A stretch of DNA of 64,000 bases from Butyrivibrio fibrisolvens 16/4 (GCA_000209815.1 FP929036.1:2392035-2456034), one strand, 5' to 3'; positions 47,952-56,492 are shown, numbered from the stretch's first letter. Notes: generated by a model not told the origin, from the sequence alone. Numbers and translations: made by a program.

Positions 47952-49225
47952 TTATTTCAATGCCTGTGCGATATCTGCGATAAGATCTGCGCTGTCCTCA
48001 AGACCACAGGATACGCGGATAAGTCCAGCAGGAATACCAGCAGCCTCAAGCTGCTCATCTGTCATCTGGCGATGTGTAGATGTAGCTGGATTTAAACAAC
48101 AGCTACGCGCATCTGCTACGTGTGTCTCGATAGCGATGAGCTTGAGCTTCTTCATAAATGACTCTGCTGCAGCTCTTCCACCACTAAGTTCAAAGGATAC
48201 TACGCCACATCCGCCATTTGGAAGATATTTCTGAGCGATTTCATAATATTCGTCGCCTTCAAGTCCTGGATATGTAACCTTTTTACCTCTGGCTGCTCTG
48301 ATAAGAACTTTGCAACAGCAAGTCCATTTTCAACGTGACGTGGCATACGAACGTGAAGTGACTCAAGACCAAGATTTAAAAGGAATGCATTCTGTGGTGA
48401 CTGAATGCAACCGAAATCACGCATAAGCTGTGCTGTAGCCTTTGTAATGAAAGCCCCTTCCTTGCCAAACTTCTCTGCATAAGTGATTCCATGGTAGCTA
48501 TCATCTGGAGTGCAAAGACCTGGGAACTTATCTGCGTGAGCCATCCAATCAAACTTTCCTGAATCTACGATACATCCGCCAACTGCTGCACCATGGCCAT
48601 CCATATACTTTGTAGTAGAGTGAGTAACAATATCTGCGCCCCATTCAATTGGTCGGCAGTTAACAGGTGTAGGGAATGTGTTATCTACGATAAGTGGAAC
48701 ACCGTGCTGGTGGGCTACCTTAGCAAACTTCTCGATATCTAATACCGTAAGTGCAGGGTTTGCAATAGTCTCGCCAAACATTGCTCTGGTGTTGTCTTGG
48801 AATGCCGCGTTAAGCTCTTCCTCAGTAGCCTTTGGAGAAACGAATGTAACATCTACACCCATCTTCTTCATGGTTACAGCGATGAGATTGAAAGTACCGC
48901 CATAAATAGATGATGATGCAACAATGTGGCTTCCTGCCTCGCAAATATTGAAAAGAGCGAAGAAATTTGCTGCCTGACCAGATGATGTAAGCATAGCTGC
49001 TGTACCACCCTCGAGAGCTGCAATCTTTGCTGCAACATAATCGTTAGTTGGGTTCTGAAGACGTGTGTAGAAATATCCTGAAGCCTCTAAATCGAAGAGC
49101 TTTCCCATGTCCTCGCTTGTATCATATTTGAATGTAGTAGACTGCACGATAGGAATCTGACGTGGCTCGCCATTTCCTGGAGTGTATCCAGCCTGTACAC
49201 ATTTTGTACCAATTCCGTTACTCAT
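47952..49225 (-). CDS. metY: O-acetylhomoserine sulfhydrylase (aminocarboxypropyltransferase) (1-nt frameshift)
   Basis: 424 residues after repair. PLP enzyme making homocysteine from O-acetylhomoserine and sulfide. ATG 49225 behind AGGAGGTAATGAA; an upstream in-frame start has no site. Motifs: SNGIGTKCVQAGY, PIVQSTTFKYDTS, YTRLQNPTNDYVAAKIAALE, GTAAMLTSSGQAA, PLIVDNTFPTPVNCRP and the PLP lysine in DIVTHSTTKYMDGHG. The frame breaks at the T5 48280-48284; one extra A gives PEVKKVTYPGLEGDEYYEIA and continues to the conserved CLNPATSTHRQM and IRVSCGLEDSADLI. A structured leader lies upstream. The housekeeping role argues the break is not real. Confidence 0.92.
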
Positions 49226-49248
49226 TTCATTACCTCCTAGTCTATGTG

Positions 49249-49333
49249 CACCAGTTACGCTAACAAGCATTATATTACTCACTCAATTAACACATTTCGC
49301 TAAAGTAACATAATAGCTTGTTAGCTACTGGTG
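49249..49333 (-). promoter_or_regulatory. Structured leader RNA of metY (copy A of a shared element)
   Basis: On the minus strand: P1 CACCAGU/ACUGGUG (7 bp), asymmetric A / GUA internal loop, P2 GCUAACAAGC/GCUUGUUAGC (10 bp), a single bulged U, P3 AUUAUGUUACU/AGUAAUAUAAU (11 bp, one G-U), 24-nt loop. Total 28 pairs. P1 ends 23 nt before the ATG; a TATAAA box at 49342-49347 lies 8 nt before P1. It does not show the SAM-I, SAM-II or T-box patterns. Confidence 0.7.
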
Positions 49334-49352
49334 TTCTTTACTTTATAAAAAT

Positions 49353-49375
49353 GGAGCTCGTTATTTACGAGCTCC
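49353..49375 (-). terminator. Terminator of the FucNAc operon
   Basis: GGAGCTCG, 7-nt loop, CGAGCTCC, then ATTTTTATAAAG on the minus strand, 41 nt after the NeuD-like gene. Confidence 0.85.
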
Positions 49376-49416
49376 TTATACTTTAGCACATTAAAGAGTG
49401 AATTAAAACTATTAAA

Positions 49417-50037
49417 TTATATTGGTACTATCCTAGCTGGAATACCCGCATACTTTCCAGGCTTTGTGATGTTCTTTACGACAACACCCCCTGCGCAGAT
49501 AAATGTATCAGCACAGATGTCGATGTTGTTGCTGACTATGCCACCTATACCAAGCCAACAATTATCGCCCATATTTACAGTACCTGCTGTGTGGGCCCCC
49601 ACTGAAATGTGGCAGTAATCTCCGATTACATTATCGTGATCCACAGAAGCTGATGTGTTGATGATGCAGCCCTTTCCAATGACAGTGCTAGGATTTATAA
49701 CTGCACCGGCCATAACAACAGTGCCAGCTCCAATCTGCACATCATATGCCACAGTGGCTGCTGGATGAACTAGTGAGACTATGTCTGCGCCCATCTCTTC
49801 TAGGTTTTTCTGGACCTTTCTTCTGATTTTGGCATCGCCAATGCCTACAACAAAATCATAATGGTGCTCCAGATAATAATCTAAATCTGTGTCCTCATCT
49901 GCCACTGGATATTCGCCCAGCATATCAATTTCTGGATTTTTATCGATGAAAACAATGTCATCATATCCATTCAAAAGTGCCAAATCCGCCACTACCTTAC
50001 AATGGCCACTGGCTCCCATAATTGCAATACTTTTCAT
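49417..50037 (-). CDS. NeuD/PglD-type sugar O- or N-acetyltransferase
   Basis: 206 residues. N-terminal Rossmann-like lid (IAIMGASGHCKVVADLALL, 4-22; IVFIDKNPE) and C-terminal left-handed beta helix of hexapeptide repeats (VHPAATVAYDVQIGAGTVVM, INTSASVDHDNVIGDYCHIS, IGGIVSNNIDICADTFIC), ending PGKYAGIPARIVP. H134 of the SVDHDN motif matches the catalytic base of PglD-like enzymes. Uses acetyl-CoA to acetylate a nucleotide or lipid-linked amino sugar. Last gene of the CapF-CapG-CapE unit; 3 nt after the SMR-like gene. Could also act with the DegT aminotransferase and PglF-like dehydratase at 56-62 kb. Confidence 0.88.
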   Translation of the reverse strand: MKSIAIMGASGHCKVVADLALLNGYDDIVFIDKNPEIDMLGEYPVADEDTDLDYYLEHHYDFVVGIGDAKIRRKVQKNLEEMGADIVSLVHPAATVAYDVQIGAGTVVMAGAVINPSTVIGKGCIINTSASVDHDNVIGDYCHISVGAHTAGTVNMGDNCWLGIGGIVSNNIDICADTFICAGGVVVKNITKPGKYAGIPARIVPI

Positions 50038-50040
50038 AGT

Positions 50041-50382
50041 TTATACTCCAAATGCTGCAATAACAATTCCCACAATAATAATTACCAAACCAAGAGCTTT
50101 TCTTGGGCTGATTTTCTCACTAAGGAACATCTTTCCAAGGATGGCAACCCAGATATAACCTGTAGCCTCCAGGATTGGTCCAATTGAAAGAGGAACACCC
50201 TTGTATCCTAGTACTGAACAAAGTGATGCACCAAAGAAAAAGATATATGCGCCGATTACCATAGGGTTCATATACTCAGCGATTTTGCTAGGATACTCTT
50301 TCTCAGCCGCCTTCTTTAAAATAATCTGTGAGCAAGAGGCAATGAATGTGCCTGAGAGCATAATAAGTGCATACTTAAGCAT
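50041..50382 (-). CDS. SMR/EamA-like four-helix membrane protein (subunit 2)
   Basis: 113 residues, four membrane helices (about 2-18, 41-60, 66-84, 95-112), with LSEKISPRKALGLVIIIVGIVI, the typical EamA half repeat. It overlaps its partner by 8 nt. Such half-size pairs resemble ArnE/ArnF, which flip undecaprenyl-phosphate-linked sugars; given the location a lipid-sugar flippase is plausible, a drug pump less so. Confidence 0.75.
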   Translation of the reverse strand: MLKYALIMLSGTFIASCSQIILKKAAEKEYPSKIAEYMNPMVIGAYIFFFGASLCSVLGYKGVPLSIGPILEATGYIWVAILGKMFLSEKISPRKALGLVIIIVGIVIAAFGV

Positions 50383-50770
50383 TCTTCTCTACCTCCTTTT
50401 TATCATCATTCTTTCCAGTGACATCCTCATCACCAGTTACAACAAAATATACTCCAACGATTACAACTGCTGCACCAACTATCTTAAGTGGTGTAATCTG
50501 CTCGTGAAAAACTAAGAATCCCCAAACAAGCCCCCAGATAGTAGTCACAGCCTTATTAGCATAGGCTACAATCAGTGGAAGATGCTTGATAACCTGCTGC
50601 CAAGCAATAGCATAAAATCCAAGGATGCAGATAACCAAACCATAAAAAAGAATCCATTCTTTACTCAAAAACTCGTACTGAGCTGCTGTCTTGGAGCAGA
50701 TTCCACTAATTGAAATTATCAAAATGATGATGTGTAAAATTATAAACCATTTAACGTTTTCTTTTTTCAT
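50375..50770 (-). CDS. SMR/EamA-like four-helix membrane protein (subunit 1)
   Basis: 131 residues with four helices (about 8-24, 40-57, 64-86, 95-113) and a charged cytoplasmic tail (GDEDVTGKNDDKKEVEKN). YANKAVTTIWGLVWGFLVFH and the EQITPLKIVGAAVVIVGVYF end mark an EamA half repeat. With the next gene (8-nt overlap) it would make an antiparallel heterodimer like ArnEF. Directly downstream of capE. Confidence 0.75.
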   Translation of the reverse strand: MKKENVKWFIILHIIILIISISGICSKTAAQYEFLSKEWILFYGLVICILGFYAIAWQQVIKHLPLIVAYANKAVTTIWGLVWGFLVFHEQITPLKIVGAAVVIVGVYFVVTGDEDVTGKNDDKKEVEKNA

Positions 50771-50793
50771 ATGTCACCTTTACTAACTTCGTA

Positions 50794-51837
50794 TTATTTT
50801 CCCCAGTTCTCTAACATCTCACGCACATAGTCAGTAGTCATAATCTTGTCTACTGTGCCCTGTACATCAAGGCGCTTTGTGTTGTGTGATGTGTAAGCAT
50901 CATTGGCCATAGTGTGAACCTGGCCGTCAACGAAGAACTTGTCGTAATTAAGGTCACGACCGTCTGGGAGTACGCGGTAATAGTTGCCCATATCAACTGA
51001 GCGAACGCACTCTTCGTTTGTCATAAGAGTTTCGAAGAGCTTCTCGCCATGGCGTGTACCTATAATCTTTGTGCCTGTATCTCCAAAGAGCTGCTGAACA
51101 GCCTTTGCTAAATCACCGATTGTAGAAGCATCTGATTTCTGAACGAAAAGATCACCTGGTTCGCCGTGCTCGAAAGCAAACATAACGAGAGCAACTGCCT
51201 CATCAAGATTCATAAGGAAACGAGTCATGTTAGGGTCTGTGATAGTGATAGGATTTCCTGCTTTAATCTGGTCGATGAAAAGAGGAATAACCGAACCACG
51301 AGAGCACATAACATTACCGTAACGTGTTGTGCAGATGGTAGTCTTGCCAGCTGCTACACGAGCATTTGCTCCGATAACCTTTTCCATCATAGCCTTAGAA
51401 ATACCCATTGCATTGATTGGGTATGCAGCCTTGTCTGTTGAAAGGCAAACTACACGCTGAACGCCTGCCTCAACAGCTGCGTGAAGCACGTTATCAGTAC
51501 CTTCTACGTTTGTACGAACTGCTTCCATTGGGAAGAACTCGCAAGATGGAACCTGCTTGAGTGCTGCTGCATGGAAGATGAAATCAACACCTGGCATAGC
51601 ATCCTGAACAGAGCGCATGTTTCTAACATCACCGATGTAGAACTTCACCTTGCCTGCAAGATCTGGGTGCTCTGCCTGAAGCTGATGACGCATATCGTCC
51701 TGCTTCTTCTCATCACGTGAGAAAATTCTAATCTCCTTGAGGTCTGAATCGAGGAAATGCTTAAGTACAGTACTTCCGAAGGAACCAGTACCTCCAGTAA
51801 TCATAAGAGTCTTATCTTTAAATAAATCGCAATTCAT
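50794..51837 (-). CDS. capE: UDP-GlcNAc 4,6-dehydratase / 5-epimerase (CapE/FnlA/WbjB)
   Basis: 347 residues. First step of UDP-L-FucNAc synthesis: inverting 4,6-dehydration of UDP-GlcNAc, then C3/C5 epimerisation. Extended SDR with MITGGTGSFGSTVLKHFL (about 12-29), FSRDEKKQDDMR, IGDVRN, and the catalytic STDKAAYPINAMGISKAMME, where Met replaces Tyr of the YxxxK motif, as in all 5-inverting dehydratases. C-terminal GTRHGEKLFETLMTNEE is diagnostic for this group. Follows capG after 55 nt that contain a partial leader motif. Strongly supported by the full capF-capG-capE set. Confidence 0.92.
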   Translation of the reverse strand: MNCDLFKDKTLMITGGTGSFGSTVLKHFLDSDLKEIRIFSRDEKKQDDMRHQLQAEHPDLAGKVKFYIGDVRNMRSVQDAMPGVDFIFHAAALKQVPSCEFFPMEAVRTNVEGTDNVLHAAVEAGVQRVVCLSTDKAAYPINAMGISKAMMEKVIGANARVAAGKTTICTTRYGNVMCSRGSVIPLFIDQIKAGNPITITDPNMTRFLMNLDEAVALVMFAFEHGEPGDLFVQKSDASTIGDLAKAVQQLFGDTGTKIIGTRHGEKLFETLMTNEECVRSVDMGNYYRVLPDGRDLNYDKFFVDGQVHTMANDAYTSHNTKRLDVQGTVDKIMTTDYVREMLENWGK

Positions 51838-51853
51838 ATTTAATCTCCAATCC

Positions 51854-51876
51854 GCCGGTTACCCTAACAATCCGGC
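51854..51876 (-). other. Partial copy of the glgP/metY leader motif before capE
   Basis: The plus strand reads GCCGG TTAC CCTAACAATC CGGC. The TTAC-CCTAACAATC part matches the 3' half of copies A and B, and GCCGG/CCGGC closes a small hairpin instead of the long stem. It ends 16 nt before the ATG. Shortened copy or convergent sequence. Confidence 0.4.
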
Positions 51877-51892
51877 TCACATAATTTTTTAT

Positions 51893-53050
51893 TTACATAT
51901 CTTTACGCCATACCATCTTATCTACAACTCTTGTATAAGATTGTATGATTTTTACTACCTTAGTTGAAACATTTTCTTCTATATAATCTGGAACAGGAAT
52001 TCCATAATCCCCTTCCTCATTCATATCAATCGCTGTTGTTACAGCCTGTAATAACGATTTTTCGTCAATACCAGCAAGAATAAAGCACGCCTTATCAAGA
52101 GCCTCTGGGCGCTCAGTAGATGTGCGGATGCACACTGCTGGGAATGGCTTGCCGATGCTTGTGAAGAAGCTTGATTCCTCTGGAAGTGTACCTGAATCAG
52201 AAACTACAGCAAAAGCATTCATCTGCAAGTGATTGTAGTCGTGGAAGCCAAGTGGCTCGTGCATACGAACTCGTGGATCAAGCTTGAAGCCTGTAGCCTC
52301 AAGACGCTTACGGCTACGTGGGTGGCAACTGTAAAGAATTGGCATATCATACTTTTCTGCCAGCTTATTAATGGCTGTGAAAAGTGATGTGAAATTCTTT
52401 TCTGTATCGATGTTCTCCTCACGGTGAGCTGAAAGAAGGATGTACTTCTTTGGCTGAAGGCCAAGCTTTTCAAGAACATCTGATGCTTCAATAGCCTCTA
52501 GATTCTCGTGAAGAACCTCTGCCATAGGCGAGCCTGTCACATATGTGCGCTCCTTTGGAAGACCGCAGTCTGCCAGGTAGCGGCGAGCATGCTCTGAGTA
52601 CGCCATATTTACATCTGAAATAATATCTACGATGCGGCGGTTTGTCTCCTCTGGGAGGCACTCATCTTTACATCTGTTTCCAGCTTCCATATGGAAGATT
52701 GGAATGTGAAGACGCTTTGCAGCGATTGCTGAAAGGCAGGAGTTTGTATCGCCAAGAATCAAAAGGGCATCTGGCTGAATCTCCACCATAAGCTCGTAAG
52801 ATTTTGCAATGATATTTCCTACTGTCTGGCCAAGGTTGTCGCCAACAGCATCCATATAAACCTCTGGGTCATCAAGCTGAAGATCCTTGAAGAATACTCC
52901 ATTAAGATTGTAATCATAGTTCTGGCCTGTGTGAGCGAGAACGCAATCAAAGTACTTGCGGCACTTTTTGATAACTGCGGCCAGACGAATGATTTCTGGG
53001 CGAGTACCTACGATAATTAAAAGCTTTAATTTTCCATTATTTTTAAACAT
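51893..53050 (-). CDS. capG: UDP-N-acetyl-sugar 2-epimerase, non-hydrolysing (CapG/FnlC/WbjD)
   Basis: 385 residues, GT-B-fold epimerase of the WecB superfamily. Last step of UDP-L-FucNAc synthesis. Motifs: IVGTRPEIIRLAAVIKKC (about 13-30), AHTGQNYDYNLN, ILGDTNSCLSAIAA, IFHMEAGNRCKDECLPEETN (the E and H needed for UDP handling), LSAHREENID, and VVSDSGTLPEESSFF. In this CapG subgroup GNRCKDE replaces the WecB GLRTGD, consistent with UDP-N-acetyl-L-6-deoxytalosamine rather than UDP-GlcNAc. Starts behind GAGGTATAAAC, overlapping the capF stop region. Confidence 0.9.
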   Translation of the reverse strand: MFKNNGKLKLLIIVGTRPEIIRLAAVIKKCRKYFDCVLAHTGQNYDYNLNGVFFKDLQLDDPEVYMDAVGDNLGQTVGNIIAKSYELMVEIQPDALLILGDTNSCLSAIAAKRLHIPIFHMEAGNRCKDECLPEETNRRIVDIISDVNMAYSEHARRYLADCGLPKERTYVTGSPMAEVLHENLEAIEASDVLEKLGLQPKKYILLSAHREENIDTEKNFTSLFTAINKLAEKYDMPILYSCHPRSRKRLEATGFKLDPRVRMHEPLGFHDYNHLQMNAFAVVSDSGTLPEESSFFTSIGKPFPAVCIRTSTERPEALDKACFILAGIDEKSLLQAVTTAIDMNEEGDYGIPVPDYIEENVSTKVVKIIQSYTRVVDKMVWRKDM

Positions 53051-53052
53051 GT

Positions 53053-54273
53053 TTATACCTCTTCAAAATACGTATCTGGTCTGTCCTGTTCCAGCAATTC
53101 GTTGGCCCACATTATGGTGACCAAATCCTGGGAATCTGACAGATTTATAATGTTGTGTGTGTAGCCTGGAAGCATATGAACAGCCTGAATCTTTTCGCCA
53201 GTCACCTCGTACTCGATGACTGGGAATGGATTGCCGTTTTCATCTACACCTACACGGCGCTGCTGAATCAGACCGTGGCCTGAAACGACGATGAAATACT
53301 CCCACTTTGTGTGGTGCCAGTGCTGTCCTTTGGTGATGCCTGGCTTGCTTATATTAACTGAAACCTGGCCATGGTCAATAGTCTTCACAAGCTCTGTGAA
53401 GGAACCGCGGTCGTCACAGTTCATTTTCAAATCTACAATAGCCTTTTCCTTTGGAAGGTAGCTAAGATATGTGCTGTAGAGCTTTTTAGCGAAGCTGCCA
53501 TTTGGGATAGCTGGCATAATCAGCGACTGTGGCTGCTCTACGAAGCTATCAAGAAGCTCTACAATCTCACCCAATGTAACTGTATGGAACACTGGAACAT
53601 ATGCGTATTTTCCAGCAGTATCAGGAACCACATTTCCATCTTCATCATAATCACAGCGATGCTCATTACCACGAAGTGCCTCCACCATTTCGTTTACTAG
53701 GTCATCGATGTAAACCAATGTAAGCTCTGTGGATGGATCATTTACTGTGATTTCAAGACCGTTTGCCTTGTTGTTGCAGAATGTGGCAACAGCAGAATTG
53801 TAATTAGGTCTGCACCATTTTCCAAAGAGATTTGGGAAGCGGTACACAAGAACCTTTGCACCTGTCTCGCTGCCGTATTTAAAGAACAGCTCCTCTCCTG
53901 CAAGCTTGCTGGCACCATACTCGCTGCCGGCATAGCGGCCAAGCAAAGTTGCCTGGATAGATGATGAAATCATAACCGGGCAAGTGTTCCCATGCTTTTT
54001 TAAAGTATCAAGAAGGGTGCTGGCGAAACCAAAATTCCCTTCCATAAATTCTTTTGTGTCTTTAGGACGATTGACCCCTGCAAGATTGAATACGAAATCG
54101 CAATCACTGCAATAGCGGTCCAATTCCTCTAGAGTGGAATCTCTGTCGTACTCGTAGATGGTAAGCTCCTCTGAAAGACTGTGAAATTTGTCTCTGCCAT
54201 CAGAAGCACATTTCAGTGTTTCCACAAGATTTTTTCCTACAAAACCGGCTGCACCGGTAACCAGAATTTTCAA
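53053..54273 (-). CDS. capF: Bifunctional UDP-4-keto sugar reductase/cupin epimerase (CapF/FnlB/WbjC)
   Basis: 406 residues. N-terminal SDR (ILVTGAAGFVGKNLVETL, 3-20; NLAGVNRPKD; YGASKLAGEELFF with Y and K) reduces the C4 ketone; C-terminal cupin (about 285-400: TKGQHWHHTKWEYFIVVSGH, IQQRRVG, MLPGYTHNIINLSD) binds zinc and epimerises at C3. The fused form is typical of S. aureus CapF. First gene of the unit capF-capG-capE; TTG start behind GGAGAGATTAT; a TATAAT box lies at 54325-54330. The product is the UDP-L-6-deoxytalosamine derivative used by CapG. Confidence 0.92.
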   Translation of the reverse strand: MKILVTGAAGFVGKNLVETLKCASDGRDKFHSLSEELTIYEYDRDSTLEELDRYCSDCDFVFNLAGVNRPKDTKEFMEGNFGFASTLLDTLKKHGNTCPVMISSSIQATLLGRYAGSEYGASKLAGEELFFKYGSETGAKVLVYRFPNLFGKWCRPNYNSAVATFCNNKANGLEITVNDPSTELTLVYIDDLVNEMVEALRGNEHRCDYDEDGNVVPDTAGKYAYVPVFHTVTLGEIVELLDSFVEQPQSLIMPAIPNGSFAKKLYSTYLSYLPKEKAIVDLKMNCDDRGSFTELVKTIDHGQVSVNISKPGITKGQHWHHTKWEYFIVVSGHGLIQQRRVGVDENGNPFPVIEYEVTGEKIQAVHMLPGYTHNIINLSDSQDLVTIMWANELLEQDRPDTYFEEV

Positions 54274-54343
54274 AATAATCTCTCCTATTTATAAAAGGGC
54301 ATACTTTTACCCATAATCTCTAGTATTATAACACAACAAAAAA

Positions 54344-54368
54344 GGAAGTGCATCAATAGTGCACTTCC
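54344..54368 (-). terminator. Terminator after the small soluble protein gene
   Basis: GGAAGTGCA, 7-nt loop, TGCACTTCC, then TTTTTTGTTG on the minus strand, 59 nt after the gene stop and upstream of the capF promoter. Confidence 0.85.
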
Positions 54369-54427
54369 ATAAAATACAATGATTTCATTGCTGACCCAAC
54401 AATAAAATTATCAGCAATAATCTAAAT

Positions 54428-54832
54428 TTATTTTCCAAAGAATTCCTTTACCTTTTCCCAGAATCCCTTGTTTCTTGTTTTGTAGGTGAATGACAATTTG
54501 GAATACTTTGCAAGAGGATCTGCCTCGGCTTCCAGCTTTTCTGTGAAAACCTGCATCCAGACTACATCCTCGTCTTTTCCCTGAAAATCGTTGAAGGCTG
54601 CTCCGCCTTCTTTTAGAGTGTTGTATCTCTTTCTTAGTGCCAATAGTCTATTAAAAGTGGCATCCCACTCTGGCAGGGCTTCCCTAGCCTCTACCACAGC
54701 CTCCTTCATCTTTGCAAGATAATGCTTTACTCCATCCTCTTCCACGTGGAATTTTTCGCAAAGCCTCTCGTCAAATAAAGTATAAGCATCAAAAAATCTC
54801 TCGTTAATTTCTCTCGCTTTCGAATTTGCCAT
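54428..54832 (-). CDS. Small soluble helical protein, function unknown
   Basis: 134 residues, mainly amphipathic helices (ARE INERFFDAYTLFDERLCE; YLAKMKEAVVEAREALPEWD; NRLLALRKRYNTLK), no signal or membrane segment, ends KGFWEKVKEFFGK. I do not recognise a family with certainty. It starts 31 nt after the GtrB-like gene and closes the operon, with an adequate ribosome site (AGAGGTGACCT). Could be a cytosolic accessory factor. Confidence 0.65.
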   Translation of the reverse strand: MANSKAREINERFFDAYTLFDERLCEKFHVEEDGVKHYLAKMKEAVVEAREALPEWDATFNRLLALRKRYNTLKEGGAAFNDFQGKDEDVVWMQVFTEKLEAEADPLAKYSKLSFTYKTRNKGFWEKVKEFFGK

Positions 54833-54863
54833 AGGTCACCTCTGGGCGTATTAGCCTAAGATA

Positions 54864-55826
54864 CTATTTAAGTTCTTCACCGTCTTTTGTAATAATACTG
54901 TCCACAATATATATCGGACGATTCTTTACTTCTGCAAATATAATCGCCAGATACTCTGATATAAATCCCCAAAATAATGAAAAGCACACCAAACATAAAG
55001 CAAAGCACAACGATAAGTGTGGAATATCCATCTGGGGCTGTGCCAAGGAAATACTGAACTATTGAATAAATCATCAAGATAAATGCCAGGAATAATGAAA
55101 ATACTCCTGCATAGATTCCCATTTTAAGTGGCACATCTGAGAAATTACAAATAGCATTCAGTGAAAGCTTTATGAGCGCCTTTAGATTGTAATTGCTCTC
55201 TCCTGCAATACGGGCACTGGCCTCAAACTCTAATGTAGTTTTTTAAAGCCAACATTCTGCACATAGCCACGAAGGAATCTGACACGCTCGCGATAATCAT
55301 TTTTCAGCACTAGTGCCACACGGCGTGATATAGCAAAAAAGTCTGATGAGTTGTTCTCGAACTTGGTCTTTCCAGACATAGCATTCATCACCTTGTAGAA
55401 TGCAGCTGAAGTGATTCTTTTGAAGATTCCAGCATCAGCTCTGGCTGTACGAACCATAGAAATCACGTCATAGCCTTCATCAAACTTTTCAACGATTTCT
55501 GGGATGGATTCTGGTGGATGCTGAAGATCTGCATCCATGCAAACCACACCATCTCCAGATGAATAATCGATTCCTGCAATCATAGCTGCCTCGTGACCTC
55601 TGTTTGCGGCAAAATTTACTACAGCTACCTTTTCATCTGCTGCAGCAAATTCCCTAAGCAAATCCAGACTTCCGTCACGACTGCCGTCATTGACAAAGAT
55701 TAATTCATAGTCCCAGCCTGTGCGCTGAGACATTTCTTTTAATATTGGGGAGGTGTGCTGATAAAACTGATTAAGTCCTAGCTCCTCATTATAAACAGAT
55801 ACTACTACTGATAATTTTTTAGCCAT
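54864..55826 (-). CDS. GtrB/DPM1-like bactoprenol glycosyltransferase (two 1-nt frameshifts)
   Basis: 320 residues after two repairs. GT2 domain: LSVVVSVYNEELGLNQF, LIFVNDGSRDGSLDLL, NRGHEAAMIAGIDYSSGDG and MDADLQHPPESIPE with the D.DLQ.PPE signature. Frame breaks: T6 at 55239-55244 (one extra A restores FKKTTLEFEASARIAGESNY) and C4 at 54967-54970 (one fewer G restores ILGFISEYLAIIF). The C-terminus has two membrane helices (about 232-252 and 265-288) and VKNRPIYIVDS. It makes undecaprenyl-phosphate-hexose for transfer on the outer face. Two errors within 300 bp of one gene point to sequencing, not decay. Confidence 0.85.
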
Positions 55827-55877
55827 TTTACTCATCCTTAATAAAGGCCGCCAGCAATTGGCAGCCTTTGAAATATC

Positions 55878-56492
55878 TTAGTATAAGATGCCTGCTGGAA
55901 TGTCAACATCGTACCAAACTCCATCCACATTCACTTTGTTAGACTTCATATCACTATTTGTGATTGCCTGAATACCAAGAGCATCCATAAAGAACTCGAA
56001 TGTCTCTGCATAGCCCTCGCTGGCTGTAGGCTGTGATGCCATAGGCCCTGTAATGTGATAGCTACGAGAATCTCCGCATGTGCCGTATGTCACGTTTGCC
56101 TTCATCCAGTTCTCAACAGCCTTAACCTTTTGGGCGTCTGTCATATCGTCAGTAACCATTGTGTCCAAAACGTCAAGGGCGAAAATCTTTGCATCTGAAA
56201 TGCCACTGCCAGCATTAAGCTGAGATTCAAGCACTTCCTTTGTAACCTTTACAATACGGCCTTCCTCTACACCAAAATATTTGTAGTGATTATAGAGGGC
56301 CTTTGAATCGTCACCAAAAGCTGCCTTTAAATCTGCGTAACGATTAGCGTAATCAGCCGCAGGGAAATTCTCCTCTGTAAAGTCGTAATTATAAACCTTT
56401 GCCTCTGCATTGATAGGGCGAGCAACGAATGCTGCACAAGCCATAGACAGAAGCAAACCACTTGTCAAAATTTTATAAATAGTGTTTTTCAT
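55878..56492 (-). CDS. Secreted transglutaminase-like protein, apparently catalytically dead
   Basis: 204 residues. Signal peptide about 1-31. A YxxxYxDL module (AADYANRYADLKAAFG..HYKYFGVEEGR, about 45-80) as in the VanW protein at 39981. Residues about 95-204 look like a transglutaminase-like fold: AVENWMKANVTYG, then SEGYAETFEFFMDALGI, where the catalytic Cys of C.GYA is Ser, and VNVDGVWYDVDIP, where the upstream HxW His is missing. So I expect a binding rather than an enzymatic role. It lies between DegT and the GtrB-like gene. Confidence 0.7.
   Translation of the reverse strand: MKNTIYKILTSGLLLSMACAAFVARPINAEAKVYNYDFTEENFPAADYANRYADLKAAFGDDSKALYNHYKYFGVEEGRIVKVTKEVLESQLNAGSGISDAKIFALDVLDTMVTDDMTDAQKVKAVENWMKANVTYGTCGDSRSYHITGPMASQPTASEGYAETFEFFMDALGIQAITNSDMKSNKVNVDGVWYDVDIPAGILY

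Noticed and set aside
49226-49350. SAM riboswitch or T-box before metY
   Set aside because: The leader is one long hairpin with an A/GUA loop; no S-box core, no T-box bulge and no terminator/antiterminator pair.
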